DNA of 11,420 nucleotides from DASXTW01 sp046726275 (GTDB lineage Bacteria > Actinomycetota > UBA4738), in the NCBI GenBank assembly GCA_046726275.1, contig JBKPAF010000019.1:1-11420 (forward strand). Reading direction: 5' to 3'. The number at the start of each line of letters is the position of its first letter. The stretch's first letter is position 1. The notes beneath the pieces were generated by a model. That model had not been told where the DNA came from. It ran no database searches and worked only from the letters and a program-made list of their open reading frames with translations. Positions 1-8,000 of this stretch are shown here, in pieces. Position numbers and translations under genes: made by a program.

Positions 1-15
1 TGAGGTGACCACGAC

Positions 16-642
16 ATGAGGTTGACGACGACGACCAACGTCTCGGTGGACGGCGTGATGCAGGGGTTGGGCGGACCTGACGAGGATCGCAGCGGCGGCT
101 TCGACCGCGGCGGATGGGCCATTCCACTTCTCGATACCGAAACCGGGGACCATCTCAACGAAGTCTACGGCGGCGCGGCCGCGTTTCTGTTCGGCCGGCG
201 GACGTACGAGATCTTCGCCAGCTCCTGGGGAGCGATAACCGAAATGATAACGAGCCCGATCGGCGCCGCGCTGAACAGCCGGCCCAAGTACGTGGTATCG
301 ACCAGCCTCACCGACCCGCAGTGGGCGGGCACGACTGTCCTGACCGGCGACGTCGCCGCGGCCGTCGCTGATCTGAAGGCACAGCAAGACGGCGAACTCC
401 TGGTGCCCGGCAGCGGTGCCCTCGTCCGATGGCTGCTCGCCAACGACCTGGTCGACCAGCTCGACCTGCTCACCTATCCCGTCGTCGTCGGCCAGGGAAC
501 ACGGCTGTTCCCCGATACCGGTCCAGACATCGCGCTCGAACTGGTCACCTCGCGGACCACTTCCCGGGGCATAACCATCCAGACCTATCGGCCTGCTGGG
601 CGCCCGGAGTATGCAACGTCGACGGCCGACCCGAACAAATGA
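16..642 (+). CDS. Dihydrofolate reductase family protein (RibD C-terminal domain)
   Basis: This 208-residue cytoplasmic protein has the DHFR-like fold shared with the RibD C-terminal reductase domain. Visible family marks are the N-terminal strand MRLTTTTNVSVDGVMQ, the segment AFLFGRRTYEIFASSWG (about residues 56-72), PKYVVSTSL (about 90-98), a glycine-rich VPGSGALVRWLLANDLVDQL (about 130-149) and the closing TYPVVVGQGTRLF. Length fits the family (about 180-210). The ATG at 16 is preceded by GAGGTG at 2-7, a usable ribosome site 8 bases away. In the known family these proteins bind NAD(P)H, but most members, including many actinobacterial paralogs, have no assigned substrate, so neither folate nor riboflavin synthesis can be claimed here. 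The frame is intact, unlike its relative at 9119-9677. The C-terminal tail after TYRPAGR is a nonconserved extension. Family assignment is secure; the role is unknown. Confidence 0.9.
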   Translation: MRLTTTTNVSVDGVMQGLGGPDEDRSGGFDRGGWAIPLLDTETGDHLNEVYGGAAAFLFGRRTYEIFASSWGAITEMITSPIGAALNSRPKYVVSTSLTDPQWAGTTVLTGDVAAAVADLKAQQDGELLVPGSGALVRWLLANDLVDQLDLLTYPVVVGQGTRLFPDTGPDIALELVTSRTTSRGITIQTYRPAGRPEYATSTADPNK

Positions 643-698
643 CAACTAGCGAGCCAAGGCAGCCGGGGACATTCCTCAACACTCGCCCATGAGAGCGG

Positions 699-866
699 CT
701 ACTCATTGGACGGTAGGGAATGCACCGGGGGGTCGAAGTCGGCCCGCGCCCAGGTCCAATGACCGCACGTAGGACAACGAATGAGGTGATAGCCAGCGAA
801 CCTGCCGGTGCGGATCTCCGCGAGCAGATCACTTTGGTCACGAAACTCGAGGTTCTCCGGCCCCAT
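699..866 (-). CDS. Possible 55-residue small protein with CxxC zinc-knuckle motif
   Basis: Read on the minus strand, an ATG at 866 opens a 55-residue frame ending in TAG at 699. An in-frame stop lies four codons before the ATG, which makes this the first possible start. The purine-rich AGAGGTGG abuts the ATG, closer than ideal for a ribosome site. The product begins MGPENLEFRDQSDLLAEIR, then has RCPTCGHWTWARADF with Cys31 and Cys34 in a CPTCGHW arrangement, and His27, His36 and His49 nearby as possible metal ligands. About 70% of codons end in G or C, as expected of a coding frame in this genome. No family is recognised. It could be a small zinc-binding protein, the remnant of a larger zinc-ribbon protein, or a chance frame. 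It lies between two plus-strand genes and has no obvious operon partner. Confidence 0.4.
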   Translation of the reverse strand: MGPENLEFRDQSDLLAEIRTGRFAGYHLIRCPTCGHWTWARADFDPPVHSLPSNE

Positions 867-1055
867 CCACCTCTATCCGGGGACACCGGTGATCGGACAA
901 TCGACCAGGCGAGCGCTCGGAGATGCCGACACCTGGCTCGTCGCCCATCGGACGGAAGGCGGCGCGGTTACCGGAGCACATGAAGGGCGCCCCCGAAGCG
1001 GCAGCGGACAAGGGAAGAAGAATACGCTTCGTTGCCATTTTCAGTGTATGGCTCA

Positions 1056-1079
1056 CCGGGCGCTTGCGGCAAGACCCGG
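1056..1079 (+). promoter_or_regulatory. Inverted repeat resembling the rifamycin-associated element (RAE)
   Basis: The core CTTGCGGCAAG at 1063-1073 is a perfect CTTGC-G-GCAAG inverted repeat. Outer arms CCGGG (1056-1060) and CCCGG (1075-1079) extend the dyad around it. From memory, the rifamycin-associated element found ahead of rifamycin-inactivation genes in actinobacteria is a 19-bp repeat with this same core flanked by G-runs and C-runs. Against that symmetrical form, 1059-1077 differs at two flanking bases. It lies 47 bases before the first ATG of the Rox-like monooxygenase, the position expected of a promoter element. The core overlaps TTGCGG (1064-1069), a poor -35 candidate, with a weak CAGAAT at 1089-1094 (19-bp spacer). 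The match is seen in the sequence; the regulatory role is inferred. Confidence 0.6.
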
Positions 1080-1120
1080 GTCGTGCTGCAGAATCTCCGG
1101 CCTAACCAGAACCTACGGGG

Positions 1121-2623
1121 ATGGGGTGGCGGATGGGCGAACATGCGGTGGTGGTAGCCGGAGGAGGTCCGACGGGGCTGATGTTGGGGGGCGAGTTGGC
1201 GTTGGCGGGCGTCGACGTTGCCATCGTCGAGCGGCGCCCTAACCAGGACTTGCCCGGCTCGCGCGCGGGTGGTCTGCACTCACGCACCATCGAGGTCCTC
1301 GATCAGCGTGGAATCGCCGATCGGTTCCTCTCGGAGGGACAGGTGGCCCAAGTCGCGGGGTTCGCCGGCACCACGCTGGACATCAGCGACTTTCCCACCC
1401 GGCACAACTACGGGCTCGGGCTGTGGCAGAACCACATCGAGCGCATCCTGGCCGGTTGGGTCGGCGAGCTGGCGGTGCCGATCAATTACGGCAGTGAGGT
1501 GACTGGCTTCGAGCAGGACGACACCGGCATCGACGTCCAGCTGTCCGACGGCCAGCCACTGCGGGCCGAATATCTCGTCGGGTGCGACGGAGGACGCAGT
1601 CTGATCCGTAAGGCAGCCGGCATCGAGTTCCCCGGGTGGGATCCGACAACGAGCAGCCTGATCGCCGAAGTCGAGATGACCGAGGAACCCGAGACGGGCA
1701 TTCGTCGCACTCCCTCGGGCATGCATGCCATCGGCAAGGTGGAGTACGAGATCAAGGGCGGCGAGGTGATCTACAAGAAAGGCGGGACGGTGGGGATCAT
1801 GTTGACCGAGTCGCAGGTCGGAGACACGAGCGACCCGACCCTGCGCGATCTCAGCGAGGGGCTCATCGCCGTCTACGGGACCGACTACGGAATTCACAGT
1901 CCCACCTGGATCACCCGATTCACCGACATGACTCGGCAGGCCGCGGCATACCGCGACAGACGGGTCCTGCTGGCCGGCGACGCGGCGCACGTGCATTCCC
2001 CGGTCGGTGGACAGGGCCTCAACGCGGGTGTGCAGGATGCGGTGAATCTGGGATGGAAGCTGGCCCAGGTGGTCCACCGGACGGTGCCGGAAAGCCTGCT
2101 GGATACCTACCATGCCGAGCGCCACCCGGTCGCTGCCCGCGTGCTGCGCAACACGATGGCGCAAGTCGCGCTCATGCGCGTCGACGACCGCATCGAGGCG
2201 TTGCGCGACACCGTGTCCGAGCTGCTGAGCATGGACGAGCCGCGGAAACGATTCGCCGCGATGATGTCCGGTCTGGACATCCATTACGACCTGGGCGAGG
2301 GACACCCGCTGCTCGGACGCCGCATGCCCGATCTCGACCTGGTCACCGCCAACGGCCCGCTGCCTGTCTTCACCCTGCTGCACGATGCCCGTCCGGTGCT
2401 ACTCAACCTCGGTGAGCCCGGCGCCTTCGACATCACTCCATGGGCAGATCGCGTTCAGCTGATCGACGCCAAATATGCCGGCGATTGGGAGCTTCCGGCC
2501 CTGGGCCAAGTGGCAGCCCCCGACGCCGTTCTGATCAGACCCGACGGATGCGTTGCCTGGGTGGGGGACGGCGCAGATACCGGATTGCGCGACGCACTGA
2601 CTGCCTGGTTCGGATCACCATGA
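1121..2623 (+). CDS. Class A FAD monooxygenase, rifampicin monooxygenase (Rox)-like
   Basis: This 500-residue cytoplasmic flavoprotein would use NAD(P)H and O2 to hydroxylate an aromatic substrate. The FAD-binding GGGPTGLM lies at residues 14-21, the DG motif CDGGRSLIRK at 155-164, and the GD motif LAGDAAHVHSPVGGQGLN at 284-301, followed by LLDTYHAERHPVA. After about residue 385 comes the thioredoxin-like C-terminal domain of the phenol hydroxylase/polyketide hydroxylase branch. Segments such as GLHSRTIEVLDQRG and YDLGEGHPLLGRR closely resemble Streptomyces Rox as I remember it, though related hydroxylases of aromatic polyketides share many of them. Length is slightly above Rox (about 475). 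The RAE-like repeat 47 bases upstream strengthens a rifamycin-inactivation reading. Residue 5 (ATG at 1133) is an equally good start; GGGG lies directly before 1121 and GGGGTGGCGG before 1133. Family is certain; the substrate is inferred. Confidence 0.9.
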   Translation: MGWRMGEHAVVVAGGGPTGLMLGGELALAGVDVAIVERRPNQDLPGSRAGGLHSRTIEVLDQRGIADRFLSEGQVAQVAGFAGTTLDISDFPTRHNYGLGLWQNHIERILAGWVGELAVPINYGSEVTGFEQDDTGIDVQLSDGQPLRAEYLVGCDGGRSLIRKAAGIEFPGWDPTTSSLIAEVEMTEEPETGIRRTPSGMHAIGKVEYEIKGGEVIYKKGGTVGIMLTESQVGDTSDPTLRDLSEGLIAVYGTDYGIHSPTWITRFTDMTRQAAAYRDRRVLLAGDAAHVHSPVGGQGLNAGVQDAVNLGWKLAQVVHRTVPESLLDTYHAERHPVAARVLRNTMAQVALMRVDDRIEALRDTVSELLSMDEPRKRFAAMMSGLDIHYDLGEGHPLLGRRMPDLDLVTANGPLPVFTLLHDARPVLLNLGEPGAFDITPWADRVQLIDAKYAGDWELPALGQVAAPDAVLIRPDGCVAWVGDGADTGLRDALTAWFGSP

Positions 2624-2730
2624 CGCGACGCGTGTCTCGACGCCCACCCTTCAAACCCACAAAAGAAGGCCCTACGGAAGAGACGGCTATAACAAGCACA
2701 TCCACAGCTCCCTGCAAGACCGATTCGCTA

Positions 2731-4158
2731 TCAGGCTGCAGGCGGGATGTTGCGGTTTAGTCGGAACAGGTTGTCCGGGTCGTATTCGGCCTTGACGCGC
2801 CGGAGCCGCTCGAAGTTGCCTAGGTACGCGTCCGCGGTTCGAGCGTCGTCGTCCTCCGCCACCTGGAAGTTGACGTAGTTCCCGCCGGTGGAGAAGGGCC
2901 GGATCGCCTGCCAGGCCTCGCGCACCCACGTCATGTGAGGATCGCCCGGAGCGTCTGGTGGCCAGGTTCCGTTGAATCCGCTGACGAATCGAGCATCGCG
3001 GTTGCCGACCGCCCCGTCGTCTTCCTCGTGCTCGTTCAGCGCGCCTGCGAAGTGGAAGATGATCGACTGGGAGAGCGGCGACCGTACCCGGAGCGCATGC
3101 TCGACGAAGGCGACGACGAACCCATCAGAGAGTCCGGGAAGGAACTCGGACTTCCAATAGCGGTGAAACCCCTTGGGCTCCAAGGCGTTGAGCATCGACT
3201 GTTGGGCCGTATAGGGCTTCTCCGCGATGATGTCGAGGATCGGCTCTCCGAGGGCGCGCAGCGCCGCCAGGTCCACGTCCGCGTCCCCGCCGCTGTGGCA
3301 GACCTGGATCGCCGCGATCGGCTTCCCGTGCCACTCCTCGGGAACGAATGGGGCGGGCGGAGCGAGACGGAGGACCGCCATGGCCGTGAGCTCGCGCGGC
3401 GCCGACTCGGTGAGGTCCTGGTAGGCGGCGAGCACCTCGTCGGCTCGATCGGCGCTCCAGGCGATCAGCCCGCCGGTCACCGTCGGGCCGACCTCATGGA
3501 GGCGGAACGTGAATCGGGTGACGACCCCGAAGTTGCCGCCCCCACCCCGGAGCGCCCAGAAGAGGTCGGCGTTCTCCTCACGGTTGGCGAGACGGATCCG
3601 GCCATCGGCGGTGACGATCTCGACCTCCTCGAGGTTGTCCACCGCCCATCCGAAGCGACGCGTCAGGTAGCCGAACCCGCCGCCCAGCGTGAGCCCGGCG
3701 ATGCCCGTCTCGGACACGAATCCGAGCACGGTCGCCAGCCCGTGCTCCTGGGCCGCCTCGTCGACATGCTTCAGCAAACACCCCGCCCCGACGTCCGCGA
3801 TCCTGGCATCGGGGTCGACCGTCACGTCGCGCATGCGGGACATGTCGAGCGTCAGTCCGTCTTCGGCGATGGAGGTACCGGCGATGTTGTGCCCGCCGCC
3901 CTTGATACTGATAAGTAGCCCATGGTCCGTTGCGAACTGAACCGTCGCGGCGACGTCGCGGCCAGAGGCCGGCTGGACCACGAGCGCGGGGGCCTTGGCC
4001 ACCATCGCGTTCCAGAGCAGCACCGCCTCGTCCCAGCCCTCGTCTCCGGCCTGCAGCAGGCCACCCTCGATCCGGGAGGCCAGATCCTCGAGCTGTTCCG
4101 AGGTTAGGCTCACCCACCCGCCCCCGAGTCCGGCAACGTCGAAGCCCGTCCTGCCCAT
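2731..4158 (-). CDS. BBE-type FAD-linked oxidase (berberine bridge enzyme-like)
   Basis: This is a 475-residue oxidoreductase of the FAD_binding_4 plus BBE class. The N-terminal PCMH-type FAD domain includes VVQPASGRDVAATVQFA, then KGGGHN with His90, the expected 8-alpha-histidyl FAD attachment residue. It continues through TGIAGLTLGGGFGYLTRRFG and LRGGGGNFGVVTRF. No cysteine stands where the bicovalent members (GxCPTVG) have one, so single covalent attachment is expected. The C-terminal BBE motif reads YDPDNLFRLNRNIPP. The chosen start at 4158 has AGGAGG (4165-4170) six bases upstream; an in-frame ATG at 4218 would add 20 arginine-rich residues and lies inside the operator, so it was not used. 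It is divergent from the PadR gene and probably repressed by it. Known relatives oxidise alcohols, sugars, aromatics or natural products. The substrate here cannot be told, and no signal peptide is seen. Confidence 0.92.
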   Translation of the reverse strand: MGRTGFDVAGLGGGWVSLTSEQLEDLASRIEGGLLQAGDEGWDEAVLLWNAMVAKAPALVVQPASGRDVAATVQFATDHGLLISIKGGGHNIAGTSIAEDGLTLDMSRMRDVTVDPDARIADVGAGCLLKHVDEAAQEHGLATVLGFVSETGIAGLTLGGGFGYLTRRFGWAVDNLEEVEIVTADGRIRLANREENADLFWALRGGGGNFGVVTRFTFRLHEVGPTVTGGLIAWSADRADEVLAAYQDLTESAPRELTAMAVLRLAPPAPFVPEEWHGKPIAAIQVCHSGGDADVDLAALRALGEPILDIIAEKPYTAQQSMLNALEPKGFHRYWKSEFLPGLSDGFVVAFVEHALRVRSPLSQSIIFHFAGALNEHEEDDGAVGNRDARFVSGFNGTWPPDAPGDPHMTWVREAWQAIRPFSTGGNYVNFQVAEDDDARTADAYLGNFERLRRVKAEYDPDNLFRLNRNIPPAA

Positions 4159-4185
4159 GGCCTGCCTCCTCTCCGATCTGGTCGG

Positions 4186-4214
4186 TTGTCCCCGCCGGTT
4201 CCATCGCCTATACT
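4186..4214 (+). promoter_or_regulatory. Candidate padR promoter
   Basis: TTGTCC (4186-4191) and TATACT (4209-4214) are separated by exactly 17 bases and match the sigma-70-type consensus at four and five positions. Transcription would begin near 4221, about 30 bases before the PadR ATG. The -10 overlaps the left arm of the first operator copy, so PadR binding should block its own promoter. Confidence 0.5.
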
Positions 4215-4250
4215 CCAAACGAGAGTAAATTTATACTTGCTTTTGGAGTA
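4211..4250. promoter_or_regulatory. Tandem PadR operator: two TACTY-N7-GAGTA dyads
   Basis: The first dyad is TACTC (4211-4215), 7 bases, GAGTA (4223-4227). The second is TACTT (4234-4238), 7 bases, GAGTA (4246-4250). Both are preceded by TA, and they repeat at 23-bp intervals, about two helical turns, so two regulator dimers could sit on one face of the DNA. The outermost half-sites also form a perfect 10-base inverted repeat, ATACTCCAAA (4210-4219) with TTTGGAGTAT (4242-4251). The second dyad runs into the PadR start codon and lies within the promoter of the divergent oxidase. PadR-family proteins commonly repress their own gene and an adjacent one from such sites. The dyads are visible in the sequence; binding by the adjacent PadR is inferred. 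Confidence 0.65.
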
Positions 4251-4256
4251 TGTCAA
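4230..4256 (-). promoter_or_regulatory. Candidate promoter of the BBE-type oxidase
   Basis: On the minus strand a perfect TTGACA (4256-4251) is followed after 15 bases by TATAAA (4235-4230), or after 16 by ATAAAT. The spacer is short for the first choice. The second PadR dyad fills the spacer almost exactly and the first dyad would cover the transcription start, a typical repressor arrangement. The leader to the ATG at 4158 would be about 65 bases and contains AGGAGG. Confidence 0.5.
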
Positions 4257-4951
4257 GGGCCAGAGAACGCTCCCGCCGCACCCTGACGACGACCTCGTAT
4301 GCCGTCCTGGCCCAGCTCGCCCTGCGTCCGTGGTCCACCTACGAGCTGGCGCGGCAGCGGATCCGCTACTTCCGCTATGTGTGGCCCCGGGCAGAGAGCG
4401 CTATCTACCGGGAGGTGAAGCGGCTCGCGACCATGGGGTTGATCGCGGCGGAGCGCCAGTACGTCGGGAAACGCCCTCGGACCGTGTACTCCATCACCGA
4501 AGAGGGCCGGCAAGTGCTTCGGGAGTGGCTCGCCACCCCGGTGCCCCCGTTCGCCATGGACTTCGAGGCGATGATCCGGCTCTTCATCGCGCCACTGGGG
4601 ACCAAGGAGCAGATCGTCGCCACGCTCCAGCAGGTCCGTAGCGACGCCCAGGAGATGCTGCGCTTCAGCGGCCAGGTGAAGCGCGAGTTTCTGGACGGCC
4701 GGGCGGCCCTGCAGGACCAGGTCTATATCCGGGCTCTCGCCGTCGACTTCTTCGTGAGCCTTTTCAGGACGGTCGACAGCTGGGCCGAGCGTACGCTCGC
4801 CGAGATCGAGGCGTGGGAGGATCTCTCTCCGGACGGTAAGAACGAACGAGGGCTCGAAATCGTCGCAAACCTGCCGGCGCCAACTCCGGATGAGCCCTTC
4901 GATCGAACGCCCGTGCCGCCTCGCACGCAGAGGCGACCGCGGTCGTCCTGA
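4250..4951 (+). CDS. PadR family transcriptional regulator
   Basis: This is a 233-residue DNA-binding regulator. The N-terminal winged helix (about residues 13-90) reads SYAVLAQLALRPWSTYELARQ, then AESAIYREVKRLATMGLI and the wing RPRTVYSITEEGRQVLREWL, all typical of PadR proteins. A C-terminal PadR/Vir-like helical domain (about 105-195, FEAMIRLFIAPLGTKEQI onward) makes the dimer and usually the ligand pocket. The tail from about 210 is proline- and arginine-rich and probably disordered. The ATG at 4250 is the only plausible start: an in-frame TAA lies eight codons upstream and the next Met is at residue 62. GGAG (4245-4248) is only one base from the ATG, so initiation may be weak or tied to operator occupancy. 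It is divergent from the BBE-type oxidase with paired operators between them, pointing to autorepression plus control of the oxidase, relieved by an unknown aromatic or drug-like ligand. Confidence 0.92.
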   Translation: MSRARERSRRTLTTTSYAVLAQLALRPWSTYELARQRIRYFRYVWPRAESAIYREVKRLATMGLIAAERQYVGKRPRTVYSITEEGRQVLREWLATPVPPFAMDFEAMIRLFIAPLGTKEQIVATLQQVRSDAQEMLRFSGQVKREFLDGRAALQDQVYIRALAVDFFVSLFRTVDSWAERTLAEIEAWEDLSPDGKNERGLEIVANLPAPTPDEPFDRTPVPPRTQRRPRSS

Positions 4952-5046
4952 ACCTGGGGTATCTTTTCGCGTACTGTCCAGTTGGGTGCACGGGTTCGGT
5001 ATTGTGACGCTCCGCGGTATCCCTCGCCCACTGTTCCCCGCCACAT

Positions 5047-8000
5047 CTATGGCAGGAGTGCATCCAGCTCGGCGAGTGGCTGCCCGGCGCCCAACCAGGC
5101 GAACATCGTACGCGCCGCCCCGAGCCGATCACGCGCCTCCTCGGTGCGTCCCAGCCTGATCAAGCACCGGCCGCTTCCGAGGAGGGCATAGGCCTTCTCG
5201 ACGGAGTGGCCCCATCTCGCCCATGCACCGGCGGCCTCGTCGTAGCCGTCGAGCGCCGCTTGGAGTTCTCCCCGGGCCTCGTCCACGACCGCCCGAGCGC
5301 TCATGAGCGCCAGCCGGTAGCGCTCAAGACGGTGATCCTCCATTCCCTCCAGCAGTTCAACGGCGAGATCACGGGCCCCTGAGTCCACCGCCAGGCGTGA
5401 CAGCGTGGGCAACTCGTCCGCCCGGACCTCCGCGTCCTCACTGGTCATGTCGAGGACCTCTCGGACCAGCGCGCTGGTGCCCGGCCGGTCCCCCGTCGCC
5501 AGTCGGGCAACAGCGGCGGCCAGAGCGGCCTGAACCACGAGCGGCGCGTTCTCCAGCGGACGGGCCCGCTCCAGGACGGACTCGCAGAACTGCCGCGCCG
5601 ACTCGCCCTCCCGGTATGCCAACACCCTGGCTCGGTCGGCTTCCGCCCAGACCTCGTCGTAGCCCAAGCCCGAGCGGCGGGCCGCCTCGACCACCTCGGC
5701 GGCGAGCTGGAGCACCTCGTCCCATTCCCCCAGCTCGAACAGGACGCTCACCATGGAGCTCCGGAGGGCCATGGCCATTTCGCCGAGCCCGCGCTCCTCA
5801 GCGAACGTCGTCCCCTCACGAAACACGTCGAGCGCGGCCTGGCTGCCTTCAACGTGGGTCAAGCAGCTGCCCAGGTTGTTGTAGACGATTGCCGTGGCCC
5901 GGGCGTGGCCGAGAGCCCGCAGGCTCTCCAGCGCCTGTCGCTGCTCCCTCACGCCGTCGGGATCGCCCTGGATCGCTCGCGCGTAGCCACGGAACCCGTG
6001 CGCTCGGGCGGCGGCGGCATCCTCTCCGACCGCCATCGCCAGCTCGATGGCCCGGTCGGCCTCGGGGATGACTTCCTGGTATCGGCCAGCCACCATGAAG
6101 GTCCCGGCGCTGGTGGCGAGCGCCCTGGCAAGCTCCGGGCCAGGACGCAGCGGCGAGAGCAGGCCGATCGCCTCGGCGAGGAGAGCACGTCCCGGTCCGA
6201 CCTCTCCTCGGTACTCGAGAACCACGGAGCGGCGAATCATCGCGTCCGCAGCCTGCGGGATTTCGTCGAATGCTCTGAGTCCCTCGATGGCCTCCCGGTA
6301 CCTCTGATCAGCCTCTTCCAGCCGGCCGGCGTGGAAAGCGGCCTCGGCCAGGTTCGCCTGAATCCGGGGGCGGTCCGGATGGCCGGCTGAGACGAACTCC
6401 ATCGCCCGCAGCAGATGCGCCTCAGCCTTCGACACGTCGAGGCCCATGGCCCGAGCGGCGGCCAACTGGAGGTAGCGGGCGGCCTCACCCTGCATCTCGT
6501 CCAGGCCCTCGGTCTGCCCGGCAGCCTTGGTCAGGTCCAACGCGCTGGTGGCGTGGTGGGCGAGGATCTCGGCCAGGTCCCCAAGGCGGTCGCCCGCCAT
6601 CGACGCGAGCCATTTCGCCGCCCCACGGTGTCGTGTCGCCCGCTCGGCTCGGGGGATTTGCGCGTACGCAACCTCCCGGACAAGCGCGTGCCAGAACGCG
6701 TACTCAGCCTGGCCCCGGATCGATGAGGCTGGCGACGGCTTGACCAGTTCCTTCTTCGTCAGCTCGTCGAAGTGTCCTCGGACGGCGTTCTCGTCGGAGC
6801 CGGAGAGGAAAGCCACCGCTCCAGCCCAGAACACCTTGCCGATGACGGAGGCGTCCTGGAGGAGAGACTTGCGCTCGCCCGGCAGCGTATCCAGCCGGGC
6901 AGCGATGAGCGCTTGGACGGTATCGGGGAGTCCTAGTTCGGGCAGATCCTTCAGGAGTTGCCCGCTCTGATCGACGGCTCCCCGTTCGTGCAGGGTGCGG
7001 GCGAGCTCCTCCGCAAAGAGAGGATTTCCCCCCGACAGCTCCAAGAGCAGGTCCCGGCCCTCTGGGGGGAGGAGCCCGGTGCGCAGCACGCTCGAGACCA
7101 GCGTCGCGGTCTCCTCAGCGGTCAGCGGCGGGATCGAGATCGTGGCCGCGTTCCTCACGCCTGCCCCCCACGAGGGATGGCTGTCGTACAGCTCGGGACG
7201 TGCGGTGGCGATCATCAACATCGGCGAGGCGGTGGCATGCTCGGCGACGTGCTCGATGAAGGCCAGCAGCGCCGGATCCGCCCAGTGCAGATCCTCGAAC
7301 ACAACGACCATGGCCTTGGCCCGGGCGGAGATCTCGAGGAACCGAAGCCACGCCGCGAAAGCCTCTTCCCTGTCGACCGGCGCCCCGCTTTCCCCACCCA
7401 CCAGGGGCGCGAGCCGGACCCGAAGCCAAGCGCGCTGGGCTGGGTCGGACTCCAGCTGATCGAGGATCGCCGAGAGCTTGCCGTCACGTTCCTGTGTGGG
7501 ATCGGACTCCAGGATGCCGACCTGCCCCTTCACGATCTCTCCGAGAGCCCAGAAGGTGATGCCCTCCCCGTACGGGAGGCAGCGACCCCGCCTCCACTGG
7601 GCGGCTTCACCAGGAGCCAAGCGCGGGAGGGAGACATGCAGTTCGGCAGCCAGCCGGCTCTTCCCGGCACCCGGCTCTCCAACGATGGTGACCAGCTGAA
7701 CCACGCGGTTCCTGACCGCCCGGAGGTACGCCTGCTCGAGCAGCGCACGTTCGGGCTCCCGGCCAACGAACGGCGTCGTGGCCGCGCGGTCGGAGATGGC
7801 CGGGATGGACCGGATGGCCAGGGCCCGCCAGACGCGCAGAGGCTCGGCCTTTCCCTTCGCGCTGACAGGCGGGACTTCCTCGTATTCGACGGCCCCGCGC
7901 GTGGCGGCGTGGGTGGCCTCACCCACCAGCACGCTTCCCACAGGGGCGGCTTCCTCCAGACGCGAGGCCGTGTTCACAACGTCGCCGGTCACGGTTTCGC

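Larger units (their letters stand above)
643..1120. other. Intergenic stretch with small-ORF candidate and regulatory repeat
   Basis: These 478 bases separate two plus-strand genes. They hold one possible minus-strand small gene (699-866) and an inverted repeat near 1056-1079, listed separately. Several longer open frames on the plus strand (for example 808-1242 and 923-1105) have arginine- and glycine-rich, low-information translations, resemble no family I know, and are treated as chance. No terminator with a T-run was seen after the first gene. Confidence 0.6.

Noticed and set aside
1280..2383. Long open frame (367 codons) on the minus strand inside the monooxygenase gene
   Set aside because: Its translation has no recognisable motif, while the plus strand carries all flavoprotein motifs in order. 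It is a GC-rich antisense shadow.
2624..2730. Terminator between the convergent monooxygenase and oxidase genes
   Set aside because: Only 4-bp stems could be found and no T-run on either strand. The 4952-5046 convergent gap was checked likewise without result.
2935..3918. Plus-strand open frame of 327 codons
   Set aside because: Antisense to the FAD domain of the BBE-type oxidase. No motif or credible ribosome site was seen.
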